Source: Prosthecobacter sp.
Lineage (GTDB): Bacteria > Verrucomicrobiota > Verrucomicrobiia > Verrucomicrobiales > Verrucomicrobiaceae
Assembly: GCF_034366625.1 (NCBI RefSeq)
Contig: NZ_JAXMIH010000008.1
Location: 806,001 to 870,000 of the forward strand
DNA length: 64,000 nucleotides
Reading direction: 5' to 3'
This document shows, one piece after another, positions 1 through 8,963 of the stretch (positions are counted from its first letter, which is position 1; every line of letters starts with the position of its first letter). Both the position numbers and the translations under genes were made by a program. Under the pieces are notes generated by a model that saw only the letters and a program-made list of their open reading frames with translations, was not told where the DNA came from and ran no database searches.

Positions 1-47
1 CCGCACTTTGAGCTTGGCGGAGGCCCATGAATTTGATTATCTAGGGC

Positions 48-599
48 ATGCACGAACGCACCTGGCATCTGCTCAAAGCCTCGGACAAGGAAGTCTATGG
101 CCCCATCGATCTCGAAACAATGCGCGGCTGGGCTGCCGATGCGAAAATTTCGCCGCTCGACAAGATTTCCAGTGATAACCGCATGAGCTGGCAGCGTGCA
201 CCGATGATTCCAGACCTGCAGATGGATCTGCTGGTGCAGATGCCGGACAATTACCTCTATGGCCCGACGAACGTGGCGACGATCCAGGAGTTTCTGGCCA
301 CGGGGGAAATCGACGAGAACGTGACGATCATCAACTGTCTGGACAACACAGAGGCGCGGCTGTCCGAGCTGGGCTGGTTCAAGGCCAGCCCGCATCATGT
401 GCGCAGCGCGGCCACGACCTTGCTCGGCACCGGGCGAACGGATGAAAAATCCGGCGCGGGGGATGTCATGCAACAGTCACGCATCACCACGCTGGAAAAG
501 CAGGTGATGGAACTGCAGCGGGTGGTGGATGAATGGCAGCAGGCCTACAGCAGTCTGCGCCAGCAGTTTGTCGAGGCCACAGGCCGCGAGCCGATGTAA
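48..599 (+). CDS. Tandem GYF_2-like domain protein with C-terminal coiled coil
   Basis: The 183-residue protein has two related segments. Residues about 5-55 contain W-x-L-L, then YGPIDLETMRGWAADAKISP. Residues about 65-105 repeat the pattern with YGPTNVATIQEFLATGEIDE. Both match the G-P-hydrophobic-helix pattern of the GYF_2 (DUF4339) family, a putative peptide- or protein-binding fold common in Planctomycetes and Verrucomicrobia. Residues about 143-178 are rich in L/V/Q heptads and probably form a coiled coil. There is no signal peptide or membrane segment, so it is likely a cytoplasmic adaptor. An AGGG lies only two bases before the ATG, so the start is not firmly set. Its partner is unknown. 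Confidence 0.75.
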   Translation: MHERTWHLLKASDKEVYGPIDLETMRGWAADAKISPLDKISSDNRMSWQRAPMIPDLQMDLLVQMPDNYLYGPTNVATIQEFLATGEIDENVTIINCLDNTEARLSELGWFKASPHHVRSAATTLLGTGRTDEKSGAGDVMQQSRITTLEKQVMELQRVVDEWQQAYSSLRQQFVEATGREPM

Positions 600-612
600 A
601 ACGCCTGCCCGG

Positions 613-870
613 TCAGGCGGCGTCTGTTTCGTCGTTGTCTTTCAATCCGGGCAGTTCCTTGGCCTTGTCGGCGTAGCGGTCGAAGCGGTTGGAGAGAATC
701 AGCAGCGTGGGCGCCCACAAGCCGATGAAGATGCCGAAGCGTTCGGCATGCGCCTGCTCTTCGGGAGAGTCGCCATTGAGAAACCACCAGATCCAGATGG
801 AGAGCAGGATGGAGAGCATGCCCGCCTGGAAACAGATCGTGCTGAGAGTGCGGCAGATGGAAGGATTCAT
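613..870 (-). CDS. Small two-TM membrane protein, unknown function
   Basis: The 85-residue protein has two hydrophobic helices, about residues 10-32 (CFQAGMLSILLSIWIWWFL) and 46-60 (IFIGLWAPTLLILS), joined by an acidic loop, and a charged tail rich in D, E and K. It converges with the GYF-like gene, leaving 13 bases between the stops. The amphipathic charge pattern and TM spacing look genuine, but I recognise no family. A reading frame on the opposite strand here has no recognisable features. Confidence 0.55.
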   Translation of the reverse strand: MNPSICRTLSTICFQAGMLSILLSIWIWWFLNGDSPEEQAHAERFGIFIGLWAPTLLILSNRFDRYADKAKELPGLKDNDETDAA

Positions 871-1010
871 GGAGCATGATTGTCACGCCCCCACGCCCTC
901 CGGCAAGCATTCACTGCCCTCAGCGCAAAGCTGGCGCAGCAAATCGCAGTCATGGGTTGGATGCGGAGGACGCTTGAGAGACAGCGGGGCCGGGGCATAG
1001 TGAGCCAAGA

Positions 1011-1388
1011 ATGTTTTCCAACGCTGACATCCGCTGTGCCACGGCTCCGGTGGTTCCGAAGAGGCCCCAGGTCGCCCCGCACCAGCCGCGCTCGCTGCCG
1101 CAGACAGCTCCGCCCGAGCTGGAGCCGCCGTGGCATGTCATCCTGCTGGATGACGAAGTTCACACGCACGAATATGTCATCGAGATGCTGGGAGCGATCT
1201 TTGGCCATGCGCACGATCTGGCGCTGAAAATGGCGAAGGAGGTGCATGCCAGCGGACGCGTGATCGTCGCGACAGTTCACAAGGAGCTGGCGGAACTGCG
1301 CCAGCAGCAGATCGAGGAGTATGGTCCTGACAAACGTGTGCCGGAGTGCAAGGTCTCCATGCGTGCGACCATCGAGTGCGCGGAGTAG
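1011..1388 (+). CDS. clpS: ClpS-like ATP-dependent protease adaptor
   Basis: The 125-residue protein has a proline-rich, disordered N-terminus (residues 1-40) followed by a ClpS core: W-H-V-I-L-L-D-D-E-V-H-T-H-E-Y-V-I-E-M-L, then FGHAHDLALKMAKEVHASGR and an E-L-A-E-L-R-Q-Q-Q-I-E-E-Y helix. ClpS binds the ClpA N-domain and delivers N-degron substrates to ClpAP; the L-D-D-E region corresponds to the (N)DD motif of the substrate pocket. The tail VPECKVSMRATIECAE is longer than in E. coli ClpS. The gene converges with the MFS gene, with no bases between the stops. No clp gene is nearby. Confidence 0.85.
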   Translation: MFSNADIRCATAPVVPKRPQVAPHQPRSLPQTAPPELEPPWHVILLDDEVHTHEYVIEMLGAIFGHAHDLALKMAKEVHASGRVIVATVHKELAELRQQQIEEYGPDKRVPECKVSMRATIECAE

Positions 1389-2672
1389 CTACGCACGTCG
1401 TTCGCGTGGCTCGGGAATTCCGCGCAGGATCAGAATGGAAACGAGCGAGAGGACTGCCGCAAGACAGGCGACGAGGTAAAACGAGCCGCTCATGGAGTAG
1501 ATCACGCCTCCGAGGCTGGTGGCGAGCAGCAGCGCCCACACATTGCAGAAGCCGAGCACGGCCTGGAGCGTGGAACGTCGCTCCGGCGGGCAGAGTTCGG
1601 CGGTGAGCGTCAGATCTCCCACCCGGTCCAGAAACAGACCAAAACCGAGGACGAAATAGGCGGCGGTGAAGCCGCTGAACGACTGAGTCAGGCATACCCA
1701 GACGCACATCACCACGCAGACGAGGCGCGAGAGGATGAGCAGCACCTTGCCGCCGCGGTGATAGCCCAGCCAGGCCGCGAGCACGCTGCCGAGGATGGTG
1801 CCGATGTTCTGGAAAGAAACGAAGTGTCCCTCATCCGCCTCCGGTCTGCCCGTGGTGTGCAGCGCGTGCAGCGTGAGGAAGGAGACGACCATCAAATAAC
1901 CCATGCCGGTGAAGCGTGCGGCGATCATCTTGAGAAGCTGAGGCTGCGCGCCCAGCAGGCCCGGCAGGCTGCGCAGATAGCTCCAGTAGCTGCCGGCAGG
2001 CGGATGATAGTGATGCGCGGCGGGTAGCTCGCGCATGAACGCCTGCGAGAGCCAGGACAGGAACAAAAAGCCGAAGGTGGCCAGATGCAGAATCGCGTAG
2101 CCGCGCTGCCCAGGCGCATGTGTGAGCACCTGATGGATCACCGCGCCTGCCCCCATGCCGATGCAGGCCTGGGTGATGTAACGCGCGGCCCAGCCCGCCG
2201 CACGGATGCGCTCCGGTACCATGCGCGTGACCATTTCCATCCACGCCACCACGCCGATGCCACCGATCAGGCCGGAGATCACCGGCGTCAGCACCACCAC
2301 CGGCAGCAGCCACGCGCCCGCATCCTGCATGAACCACAACAGCAGACCTGCGATGAGATACGGCAGTCGTTGCAGCAGGCCAAAGGTCATCACCCAGGGC
2401 TTGAAGCGTGTCAGGCGCTCTACCAGCGGTGACACAAACAGCCCCGCCATGGCGAAGGCGGCCGGCAGGAGCGCCGGCATGATAGCGATGATCGCGGAGC
2501 GTCCGCCGAGCTGCTCCACCATCTTCGGCATCACCGTTTCCGGCTGGAGAAATGCCACCCCGCCCATGTACAATCCACCCTCCAGGCAGTGGCAGAGGAA
2601 ATTTCGCCGCACGACCTGCGGGTGATGTTCGTGATGGGGTGATGCGGCGGGCTGGGGCATCGCGGGAGGCAT
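1389..2672 (-). CDS. Major facilitator superfamily transporter
   Basis: The 427-residue protein has about 12 hydrophobic segments, the usual MFS size and topology. A cytoplasmic His-rich N-terminus (SPHHEHHPQ) precedes TM1 (LEGGLYMGGVAFLQPETVMP). A basic loop after TM2 (VERLTRFKPWVM) fits the MFS loop 2-3 position. The second half contains FLDRVGDLTLTAELCPPERR, a typical cytoplasmic loop before TM10-12. Substrate cannot be inferred. The ATG at 2672 gives the longest frame; a second ATG four codons in is equally possible because neither has a good Shine-Dalgarno sequence. Confidence 0.85.
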   Translation of the reverse strand: MPPAMPQPAASPHHEHHPQVVRRNFLCHCLEGGLYMGGVAFLQPETVMPKMVEQLGGRSAIIAIMPALLPAAFAMAGLFVSPLVERLTRFKPWVMTFGLLQRLPYLIAGLLLWFMQDAGAWLLPVVVLTPVISGLIGGIGVVAWMEMVTRMVPERIRAAGWAARYITQACIGMGAGAVIHQVLTHAPGQRGYAILHLATFGFLFLSWLSQAFMRELPAAHHYHPPAGSYWSYLRSLPGLLGAQPQLLKMIAARFTGMGYLMVVSFLTLHALHTTGRPEADEGHFVSFQNIGTILGSVLAAWLGYHRGGKVLLILSRLVCVVMCVWVCLTQSFSGFTAAYFVLGFGLFLDRVGDLTLTAELCPPERRSTLQAVLGFCNVWALLLATSLGGVIYSMSGSFYLVACLAAVLSLVSILILRGIPEPRERRA

Positions 2673-2824
2673 TCATCGTGGCGCAGGCTGGCCCAAAGGA
2701 AAGTGAATCGTCCCTCACTCCGCCTTGCAGCAGCATTCTGCCTGCATAAAAAATCATCCGAGCAGCCTTGCGCTGCGTTCCCACTGCTGGTTCAATCACG
2801 TCACACCCAAACCCAACGCGCGTC

Positions 2825-3355
2825 ATGACACTCAATTCCAAACTCACCAAACTCCTCAACGAGCAGATCAACAACGAGATGAGCTCCAGCTACGTTTACC
2901 TCGCCATGGCCGCATGGTTTGAGCAGACGGCCTACGCGGGCTTTGCCCAGTGGATGTTCACCCAGAGCCGTGAGGAGACCATGCACGCGCTGAAGTTTTA
3001 CCAATACCTCGCCGATCGCGACGCGAAGGTCGAGCTCCAGCCCATCGCCAAGCCCAAGGCGGACTTCAAATCACCCATCGATGTCTTCCAGCACAGTCTG
3101 AAGCAGGAGGAGAAGGTCACCCAGCAGATCAACGATCTCTTTGAAGTCGCCGAGCAGGTGCGGGATCACGCCTCGAAAAATCTGCTGCTCTGGTTCCTCA
3201 ACGAGCAGATGGAGGAGGAGAAGATCGTGCGCGACATGCTCGACCGCCTCAAACTCGCCGACAATGACACTGCCAGCCTGCTGGTGCTCGACCGCGAGGC
3301 CGGCAGCCGTCCGGGCGGTGGTGGTGGCCGGTCCGGTGGCGGCGCGGGCGCGTAA
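2825..3355 (+). CDS. ftnA: Bacterial non-heme ferritin
   Basis: From the ATG at 2825 the protein is 176 residues, the usual ferritin length, plus a glycine-rich tail. It has the four-helix ferritin pattern: NEQINNEMSSSYVYLAMAAW (helix A, with ferroxidase Glu), QWMFTQSREETMHALKFYQY (helix B with the E-E-x-x-H ligands), then helices C and D including FLNEQMEEEKIVRDMLDRL. It stores iron as ferric oxide in a 24-mer cage in the cytoplasm. The last 20 residues (RPGGGGGRSGGGAGA) are low-complexity and probably disordered. An in-frame ATG 57 bases upstream would add residues foreign to the family, so 2825 is preferred. Confidence 0.93.
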   Translation: MTLNSKLTKLLNEQINNEMSSSYVYLAMAAWFEQTAYAGFAQWMFTQSREETMHALKFYQYLADRDAKVELQPIAKPKADFKSPIDVFQHSLKQEEKVTQQINDLFEVAEQVRDHASKNLLLWFLNEQMEEEKIVRDMLDRLKLADNDTASLLVLDREAGSRPGGGGGRSGGGAGA

Positions 3356-3367
3356 TCGCCAGTCTGC

Positions 3368-5920
3368 TCACGGCAACAGCGTCACCTCCCACGGCCAGAG
3401 TGGCGTGCAGGTGGCGGATTCGACCCAGCCACGGACGGGGTCGGTGCCGCTGGGGATTTCGACGTAGCTCCAGGCGCCGCGTTTTTCCAGCAGGCGCACC
3501 TGGCTGCCGGGGGGAATGTCGATGACACTGCCGGAGGTGAGCGTGGCGGCGGTGTAGGCGCTGACTTCCTTGGCGGTGACGACCATGACATCCTTCACGC
3601 GCTGGCCTGGTTCGGGGCGGATGGCGGCGAAGGTGGCGGAGGGAATGAAGAGCAGGATGCCCACGACGCTGAAGACGAGGGCGCAGGTGCCGCCGGAGGA
3701 CTTGCGAGAGGAGGCGAGGATGCAGCGCATGATGGCCAGCAGGATGAGCCACACACCGGCCGAGGCGGCGATGATCCAGGTGTTTTTGCCCAGCAGCAGG
3801 CTCCATTCGGCCAGCGGGGATTCTTCCTGGAAGCGGAAAAAGCGCAGCTTCTCATCGAGATGCCGCAGGTTCTGCCGCACCTCGGGATTCGCCGGTTCCA
3901 GCAAGTGCGCGCGCTGATACCACATGGCCGCGCGGCCCAGATCTTCCTGCCGGTAGCGTGCATGGGCGATGAGTGAGAAGACGGCGGCGCTCAAAGCGGG
4001 CGGATTCTGCCGGGTGAGCGATTCACCGAGGTACTGCGCCTGGGTGAACTTGCCTTTTTCCAAAGCCTCACGCGCTTGCCGGTAAAGCTCGTCGGGAGAT
4101 TCGTCCGCGGCGGCGGCATGAACCGTGAGCGTGGCCAAAGCGGCGATGAACAGGGCCGCGCGTCTCAGCAGCGGTGCCAGCATGGTCAAAATGCGGCTGC
4201 GTTCGCCCGTGCCGAGCGCTTCTGCTGCCACCGGCACGGCGGTGAAGCTCTGCGTTTCATAGCGGTGGAGGATCTGCTTCAACTCCGCGTCCTGAACCTC
4301 ACCGGGCTGGCTGCGATGGATGAAATGGGCGGCACGCTGGAGGAATTCACGATCATCCAGATTTTGCTGCTCGAGTCCGCGCCATAGTTGCTGCAACTCG
4401 CCACGCAGGCCGTGGGTGACTTCCTCTCGATGGCGTCGGAACCATGCGAAGAGTGTGGCAAAGATCACGAGTGCCGCCGGAATGGACTGAATCGCCCAAA
4501 AGCGCGCGCTGGTGGTGAGCGGTGCGCTGACGGTGGCGGTGTTCAGCCAGTTCGCCTTCGCGGGGACGGTCATGAGGATGTCGCTGATGTTGGGCTTCGG
4601 CTGCTGCACAGGCGGCGGCTTGGGCGCCTCGGTGCCACTGCTGCCCGTCGTGCCAGTGGCAGCGGCGATCGCCGCGCCGGGCGTGACGCGCAGCGGAATG
4701 GGAGCGGTGCGGGCGGCGACGTATTTTTTTTCCGTGGGGCTGAAGAAGCTCAGTTCAAACGGCGGCAGCTCGGCATGCACCTTTTCCGGCACAAACACCA
4801 TCGAATAGCCGATGCGGCGCTGCGCGGTGGGCGTGATGTTCGGATCGACCGGCCCATCGACGTTGTAGCGGCGCGGCGGATAGGCCTTCCAGCCGTCGGG
4901 CGGCATGAGGCTGGGCGGATTGAGTGCATCGAAATTGCCGCTGCCATCAATCGTGATGTCCACGGCCAGCGGATCGCCCACGGCGAGTTCGTTCGGCGTG
5001 GCGGTGGCGCTGATGCTGAAATCACCGACGGCACCGCTGAAGTTCGCGGGTTTGCCCTCGGCAGGCAGTGGCAGCACCTTGACCTTCACCTCCTGGCTTT
5101 TGACCACCTGTTTGCGCGTCTCGGCGTTGCCCATGATCATGCCAAAGGGCAGGCTGCGGCGCATCTGACGCGGGTCATCCTGGTCATACACTTCGTACAA
5201 CAGCTCGCAGTTGGCGGGGCCTACTTTCAACTCGCCCGCGTGCAGGGCGGACAGCGTGCTGCGGTAGGTGATGACGATGTAGCCGACGCCGTTGATGACG
5301 GTCTCCGCCTGGTCGGCCTGCTGCGGGAAGCGGGCGATGGCGAAGTCGTTCTTGGTCACCTCGATGAGGCCGACGCGGCGCAGCATCACGCTGCGTGGCA
5401 CGAACAGACTGGCGCTGATGGGCACGACCTCGCCCTGATAGACCTCCGTTTTGCCGACTTCGATCTGGAACAGCGGCACGTTGGCGTCATCGGCTGAATT
5501 CGGCGGCGTGGCGGGAGTGGGAGACTCGGAAACGATGAGGCGGACCTCGTTGGTCTTGAGAATTTCCCCGTTCACCTGCACTTCCTGCGGCGGAATGACA
5601 AATTCACCCGGTTCCGTGCCGGCGACGCCCCAGGAGAGCTGGGTGGAGAAAATCCGCTGATTGCCGCGGATCTCGATGTTCTGCGCGGAGGAGAGGCCGG
5701 AGTTCATGCCGACCTGCACCGGCAGCCGCAACTGCGGCACGCTTTGCACGGTGCCGTTCTGCACCGTGATGACGTAAGTGACCACCTGGCCGGTGTGCGC
5801 GCGGTCGGGCTGCAAGTACGCGCGCACCGTCGCCGCAGTGGCGCTGCCGCCGGTCAGCAGCGCCAAGGCCAGCGCGCCTGTTCTGATCAAGAGTGTCGGG
5901 AGGGCGGGCATGCGGTTCAC
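3368..5920 (-). CDS. BatD-BatE fusion: oxygen-tolerance domain, TPR and SH3-like domain
   Basis: The 850-residue protein begins with a signal peptide (LALALLTGGSATAA). Residues about 30-460 form the BatD region, a series of beta-sandwich segments, ending at a TM helix near 475-495 (ALVIFATLFAWF) and a basic linker. A second half begins near 590 with another hydrophobic segment, a TPR stretch (DELYRQAREALEKGKFTQAQ; AAMWYQRAHLLEPANPEVRQ), two TM helices, and a C-terminal SH3-like domain (GSQVRLLEKRGAWSYVEIP, then GWVES). That second half is what BatE normally is. It is the last gene of the operon and overlaps the preceding stop by four bases. Bat proteins are linked to envelope stress and oxygen tolerance, but their mechanism is poorly defined. 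Confidence 0.85.
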   Translation of the reverse strand: MNRMPALPTLLIRTGALALALLTGGSATAATVRAYLQPDRAHTGQVVTYVITVQNGTVQSVPQLRLPVQVGMNSGLSSAQNIEIRGNQRIFSTQLSWGVAGTEPGEFVIPPQEVQVNGEILKTNEVRLIVSESPTPATPPNSADDANVPLFQIEVGKTEVYQGEVVPISASLFVPRSVMLRRVGLIEVTKNDFAIARFPQQADQAETVINGVGYIVITYRSTLSALHAGELKVGPANCELLYEVYDQDDPRQMRRSLPFGMIMGNAETRKQVVKSQEVKVKVLPLPAEGKPANFSGAVGDFSISATATPNELAVGDPLAVDITIDGSGNFDALNPPSLMPPDGWKAYPPRRYNVDGPVDPNITPTAQRRIGYSMVFVPEKVHAELPPFELSFFSPTEKKYVAARTAPIPLRVTPGAAIAAATGTTGSSGTEAPKPPPVQQPKPNISDILMTVPAKANWLNTATVSAPLTTSARFWAIQSIPAALVIFATLFAWFRRHREEVTHGLRGELQQLWRGLEQQNLDDREFLQRAAHFIHRSQPGEVQDAELKQILHRYETQSFTAVPVAAEALGTGERSRILTMLAPLLRRAALFIAALATLTVHAAAADESPDELYRQAREALEKGKFTQAQYLGESLTRQNPPALSAAVFSLIAHARYRQEDLGRAAMWYQRAHLLEPANPEVRQNLRHLDEKLRFFRFQEESPLAEWSLLLGKNTWIIAASAGVWLILLAIMRCILASSRKSSGGTCALVFSVVGILLFIPSATFAAIRPEPGQRVKDVMVVTAKEVSAYTAATLTSGSVIDIPPGSQVRLLEKRGAWSYVEIPSGTDPVRGWVESATCTPLWPWEVTLLP

Positions 5921-7929
5921 CAGTCTTTTTTGTTCACGGGCGGGGTGTGGTAGCGATTGGTCGGCGGCGCTGTGATCTCGTCCATGTACTGGCGGATGAT
6001 GCCCTCGGCCTCGCCGGGGGTGTAACCGGTGCGCGGATTGCGCTGGTCGGTGGGAAGAGTGCCTTTGGCCGTCTGTTTCTTTTCATCGCCGCCGTCGCCG
6101 GGTTTCTGGCCTTGCTTGCCCTGCTGGCCGTCTTTTTCACCCTCTTTGTCACCACCGGCGGCTTGCAGGCGGCCTTCGGGGAGTTCTTTGGCGTCTTTGC
6201 CGCCGATGCCGTCGTCAGCCTCCTTCTTTTCGCCTTTGCCTTCCTGTTCTTTTTTCTCGCCTTCGCCGTTGGGGTCGCTGCCTTGCTTGCCAGCGCCTTC
6301 CTCGTCGCCTTCTTCACCTTCCTGGCCTTCGCCTTTCTGACCTTGCTGGCCCTTTTGTCCTTTTTGACCCTTCTGGCCTTTGTTGCCCTGCTGCTCCTCC
6401 ATCTGCTTCATGATCTTGCGAAGCTCGTCGAGCATTTTGGCCACGTGATCGCGGTTCTCGCGCAGTTCTTTGTTGTCAGGGTCGAGTTCGAGCGCGGCAT
6501 CGAGGTGGCGCAGGGCATCCGTCCAGCGCTGGATGGTGATCTTCGGCTGCTGCTGCAGGCCGCGGGCGCCTTGATCGTAAAGCGTGTGGCCGATGCCGCG
6601 GTGGGCGCGTGCGCGCAGGGATTGGTCCTGCGTGTGCAGCACCTCGCTGAAGTTCTTCACGCTGCCATCGTAGTTGGTGAGCTCATGCTCGGTGGCGGCT
6701 AGGCCGTACAGCAGTTCCTGGCGCGCGGCTTCGCCGTAGCCCTTCTGCTTCAGCAGCTTTTCGTAAAGATTGCGGGCGCGGGCGAAATCACGGCTCTGGA
6801 GGGCTTCACTGGCATCCGCGGGCGTCGGACCGCCCGGCTTGAAAATGGAGGCGAGCGTCTCGCGGATATTGAACGCATGCGCGGACGGTGAAGGGGCGAA
6901 GGCGGCGACGGCCAGCGCCAGCATGACCGGGCGTGCGGAGGGGCGGGGCAGGGAGCTGATGATCCAGGCGAGCATGAGGAGGATTATACCCAGACCGAGC
7001 GGCCAGGCAAAGCGCTCAATCGGTCGCGAAGTCTGGCGGTTGGCGGACTGCTGCTCGGTCAGGCGGTTGAGCACGGGCAGGATGGAATTGCGATTGAGCG
7101 GCTGGGCGCCGAGTTTGAGGAAACGCCCGCCGGTGGCGGAGGCAAGCTGCTGCAGCACGCCGCTTTCAAGGCGCGAACGCACCACATTGCCGGCCTCATC
7201 GCGAATGTAGTCACCGTCGATCTCGGGATTGGGGATGAGCGTGCCGCCTTCCGTGCCAACGCCGACGGTGACGACGATGACGCCCGCAGTGGTGAGGCGC
7301 TGGATGTAGGGGACGAGGTTGGCATCCGCATCACCGCCATCGCTGAAAATGACCAGTGCGTAATTGCTCTTCGGCAGGTTTTTGATCGCGCGTAGCGTCA
7401 CATCCAGCAGATCGCCGATGTTGCTGCCACCCCACTCGATGATGGTATGGTCGAAGGCCAGCAGCGATTCGATGATGGCGTCGTGATCGGTCGTCAACGG
7501 TGCCTGGAGATAGGCGCGCCCGGCGAAGGCCAGCAGGCCGACGCGCTCACCGGCGAGTTCGATCACCAAGTCGTGCGCGGCCAGCCGCGCACGGGTAAGG
7601 CGGTCCGGCGGCACGTCACGCGCGAGCATGGAGCGCGAGGTGTCGATGGCGATGAAGACGTTGCGGCCTTTGTCAGGCACTTCGAGCCGTTCCTCGCCCC
7701 AGCGCGGCTGGGCGACGGCCACGATGATGCAGGCCATGGCAAACGCATAGAGCGCGTAAATGAACCATGAGCGCCAGAGCGACCTGCCGATGACAAGCGC
7801 GGGCCGCAGCCGTGCCGCGGTGAACAGGCGCTCTGCCTGCGAGCCGTGCGCATCCACCCACAGCTTCAATCCCATGAGCGCGGGAATGATCAGCAGGAAC
7901 CAGAGCAGATGTTCGTGGGCAAAGGTCAT
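5917..7929 (-). CDS. BatB-BatC fusion: VWA domain plus TPR protein
   Basis: The 670-residue protein starts with two TM helices flanking a basic loop, then a von Willebrand factor A domain (residues about 90-280) with an intact MIDAS D-T-S-R-S motif (FIAIDTSRSMLARDVPPDRL). A further TM helix near 315-335 precedes a TPR region (residues about 365-490, ARNLYEKLLKQKGYGEAARQ and DALRHLDAALELDPDNKELR). This is the BatC part. Residues about 505-610 are a low-complexity G/K/Q/E tract with repeated GQKGQKGQKG units. It lies between BatA and the BatD-BatE gene, and its start codon overlaps none of BatA (five bases apart). Confidence 0.9.
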   Translation of the reverse strand: MTFAHEHLLWFLLIIPALMGLKLWVDAHGSQAERLFTAARLRPALVIGRSLWRSWFIYALYAFAMACIIVAVAQPRWGEERLEVPDKGRNVFIAIDTSRSMLARDVPPDRLTRARLAAHDLVIELAGERVGLLAFAGRAYLQAPLTTDHDAIIESLLAFDHTIIEWGGSNIGDLLDVTLRAIKNLPKSNYALVIFSDGGDADANLVPYIQRLTTAGVIVVTVGVGTEGGTLIPNPEIDGDYIRDEAGNVVRSRLESGVLQQLASATGGRFLKLGAQPLNRNSILPVLNRLTEQQSANRQTSRPIERFAWPLGLGIILLMLAWIISSLPRPSARPVMLALAVAAFAPSPSAHAFNIRETLASIFKPGGPTPADASEALQSRDFARARNLYEKLLKQKGYGEAARQELLYGLAATEHELTNYDGSVKNFSEVLHTQDQSLRARAHRGIGHTLYDQGARGLQQQPKITIQRWTDALRHLDAALELDPDNKELRENRDHVAKMLDELRKIMKQMEEQQGNKGQKGQKGQKGQQGQKGEGQEGEEGDEEGAGKQGSDPNGEGEKKEQEGKGEKKEADDGIGGKDAKELPEGRLQAAGGDKEGEKDGQQGKQGQKPGDGGDEKKQTAKGTLPTDQRNPRTGYTPGEAEGIIRQYMDEITAPPTNRYHTPPVNKKDW

Positions 7930-7934
7930 GAAAA

Positions 7935-8963
7935 TCAGGTGGCGACCGGTTCAGGGGCCGAATGCAGGACCGTCAGCGACAGCAGCAGGGCCAGAAACAG
8001 CGCGATGGCGGAAACCGCGAGCGGCCACGGGAACAATTCATCGGTCTCGGTGATTTTGCGCCGCTCAATCTTGGTTTTTTCGAGCTTGTCGATGGTGGCG
8101 AACACATCGCCGAGGGAACTGAGGTTCTGCGCCATGTAGAACTGGCCGCTGCCGATGGCGGCTACTTCTTTGAGCGTGCCTTCATCAAACAACTGCTGGC
8201 CCACCGGCGTGAAGGTGCCGCGTTTTGGATCGGGAATGCTGTGAATGCCCGGCGTGCCGATGGCGATGGTGTAGATCTTGATGCCGAGCGTGGCGGCCAG
8301 TTTCGCGGCATCCTGCGGGCTCAGACGGCCGGAATTGTTCGCCCCATCGGTCAGCAGCACGATGACCTTGCTGGGTGATTTTTCACGACGCATGCGGTTG
8401 GCGGCGGAGGCAATGCCAGAACCAATGGCGGTACCATCCCCCACGCGCTGGGTTTGCACACGGTCGAGATTGTTGATCAGCCAGTCGCGATCGAGCGTGA
8501 GCGGGCAGGGGAGGTAGGTCTCGCCTGCAAAGGCCACGATGCCGATGCGATCGCTTTTGCGGCCCTTGATGAAGTCCGCCATCACGCGCTTGGCGGCGGT
8601 GAGACGATTCACGGGCTGTCCGCCGATGTAGAAGTCTTCGATCAGCATCGAAAGTGAGACATCCACGGTCAGCATGATCGCGATGCCCTCGGCCTTTTCC
8701 TCATCAAACGACAGCACCTTCTGCGGACGTGACAGCGCCCCGATGCCAAAGGTGAGGCTGATCAGGACCAGGCCAAAGATGAAGCCGCCGAGACCGTTGC
8801 GTGCTGGCCGGCCGAGATCACGCAGCAGCGAGGTGGTGGGAAACTTGATCGCCGCGCGTCTGCCGCGCGCACCGCGCAGCATGGCCAGCAATGGCACGAA
8901 CAGCAGCAGCAGCAGCCACAGCGGATGCAGAATCTGAAAATTGGGGATGCCGGGGATGGTCAT
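7935..8963 (-). CDS. BatA-type VWA domain membrane protein
   Basis: The 342-residue protein has the BatA plan: two N-terminal TM segments (LWLLLLLFVPLLAMLRGARG; GLGGFIFGLVLISLTFG), a VWA domain from about residue 90 with MIDAS D-V-S-L-S-M (IMLTVDVSLSMLIEDF) and downstream LTDGANNSG, and a C-terminal TM helix (PLAVSAIALFLALLLSLTVL). The VWA domain binds a divalent metal and mediates protein contacts on the periplasmic side. Its start overlaps the stop of the DUF4381-like gene by four bases, indicating translational coupling. Confidence 0.92.
   Translation of the reverse strand: MTIPGIPNFQILHPLWLLLLLFVPLLAMLRGARGRRAAIKFPTTSLLRDLGRPARNGLGGFIFGLVLISLTFGIGALSRPQKVLSFDEEKAEGIAIMLTVDVSLSMLIEDFYIGGQPVNRLTAAKRVMADFIKGRKSDRIGIVAFAGETYLPCPLTLDRDWLINNLDRVQTQRVGDGTAIGSGIASAANRMRREKSPSKVIVLLTDGANNSGRLSPQDAAKLAATLGIKIYTIAIGTPGIHSIPDPKRGTFTPVGQQLFDEGTLKEVAAIGSGQFYMAQNLSSLGDVFATIDKLEKTKIERRKITETDELFPWPLAVSAIALFLALLLSLTVLHSAPEPVAT

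Noticed and set aside
1-47. Possible end of a gene entering from the left
   Set aside because: Too short to decide; one frame stops at 28-30 but shows no family signal.
2673-2824. Possible iron-responsive site before ferritin
   Set aside because: No Fur-box-like dyad was found in the gap.
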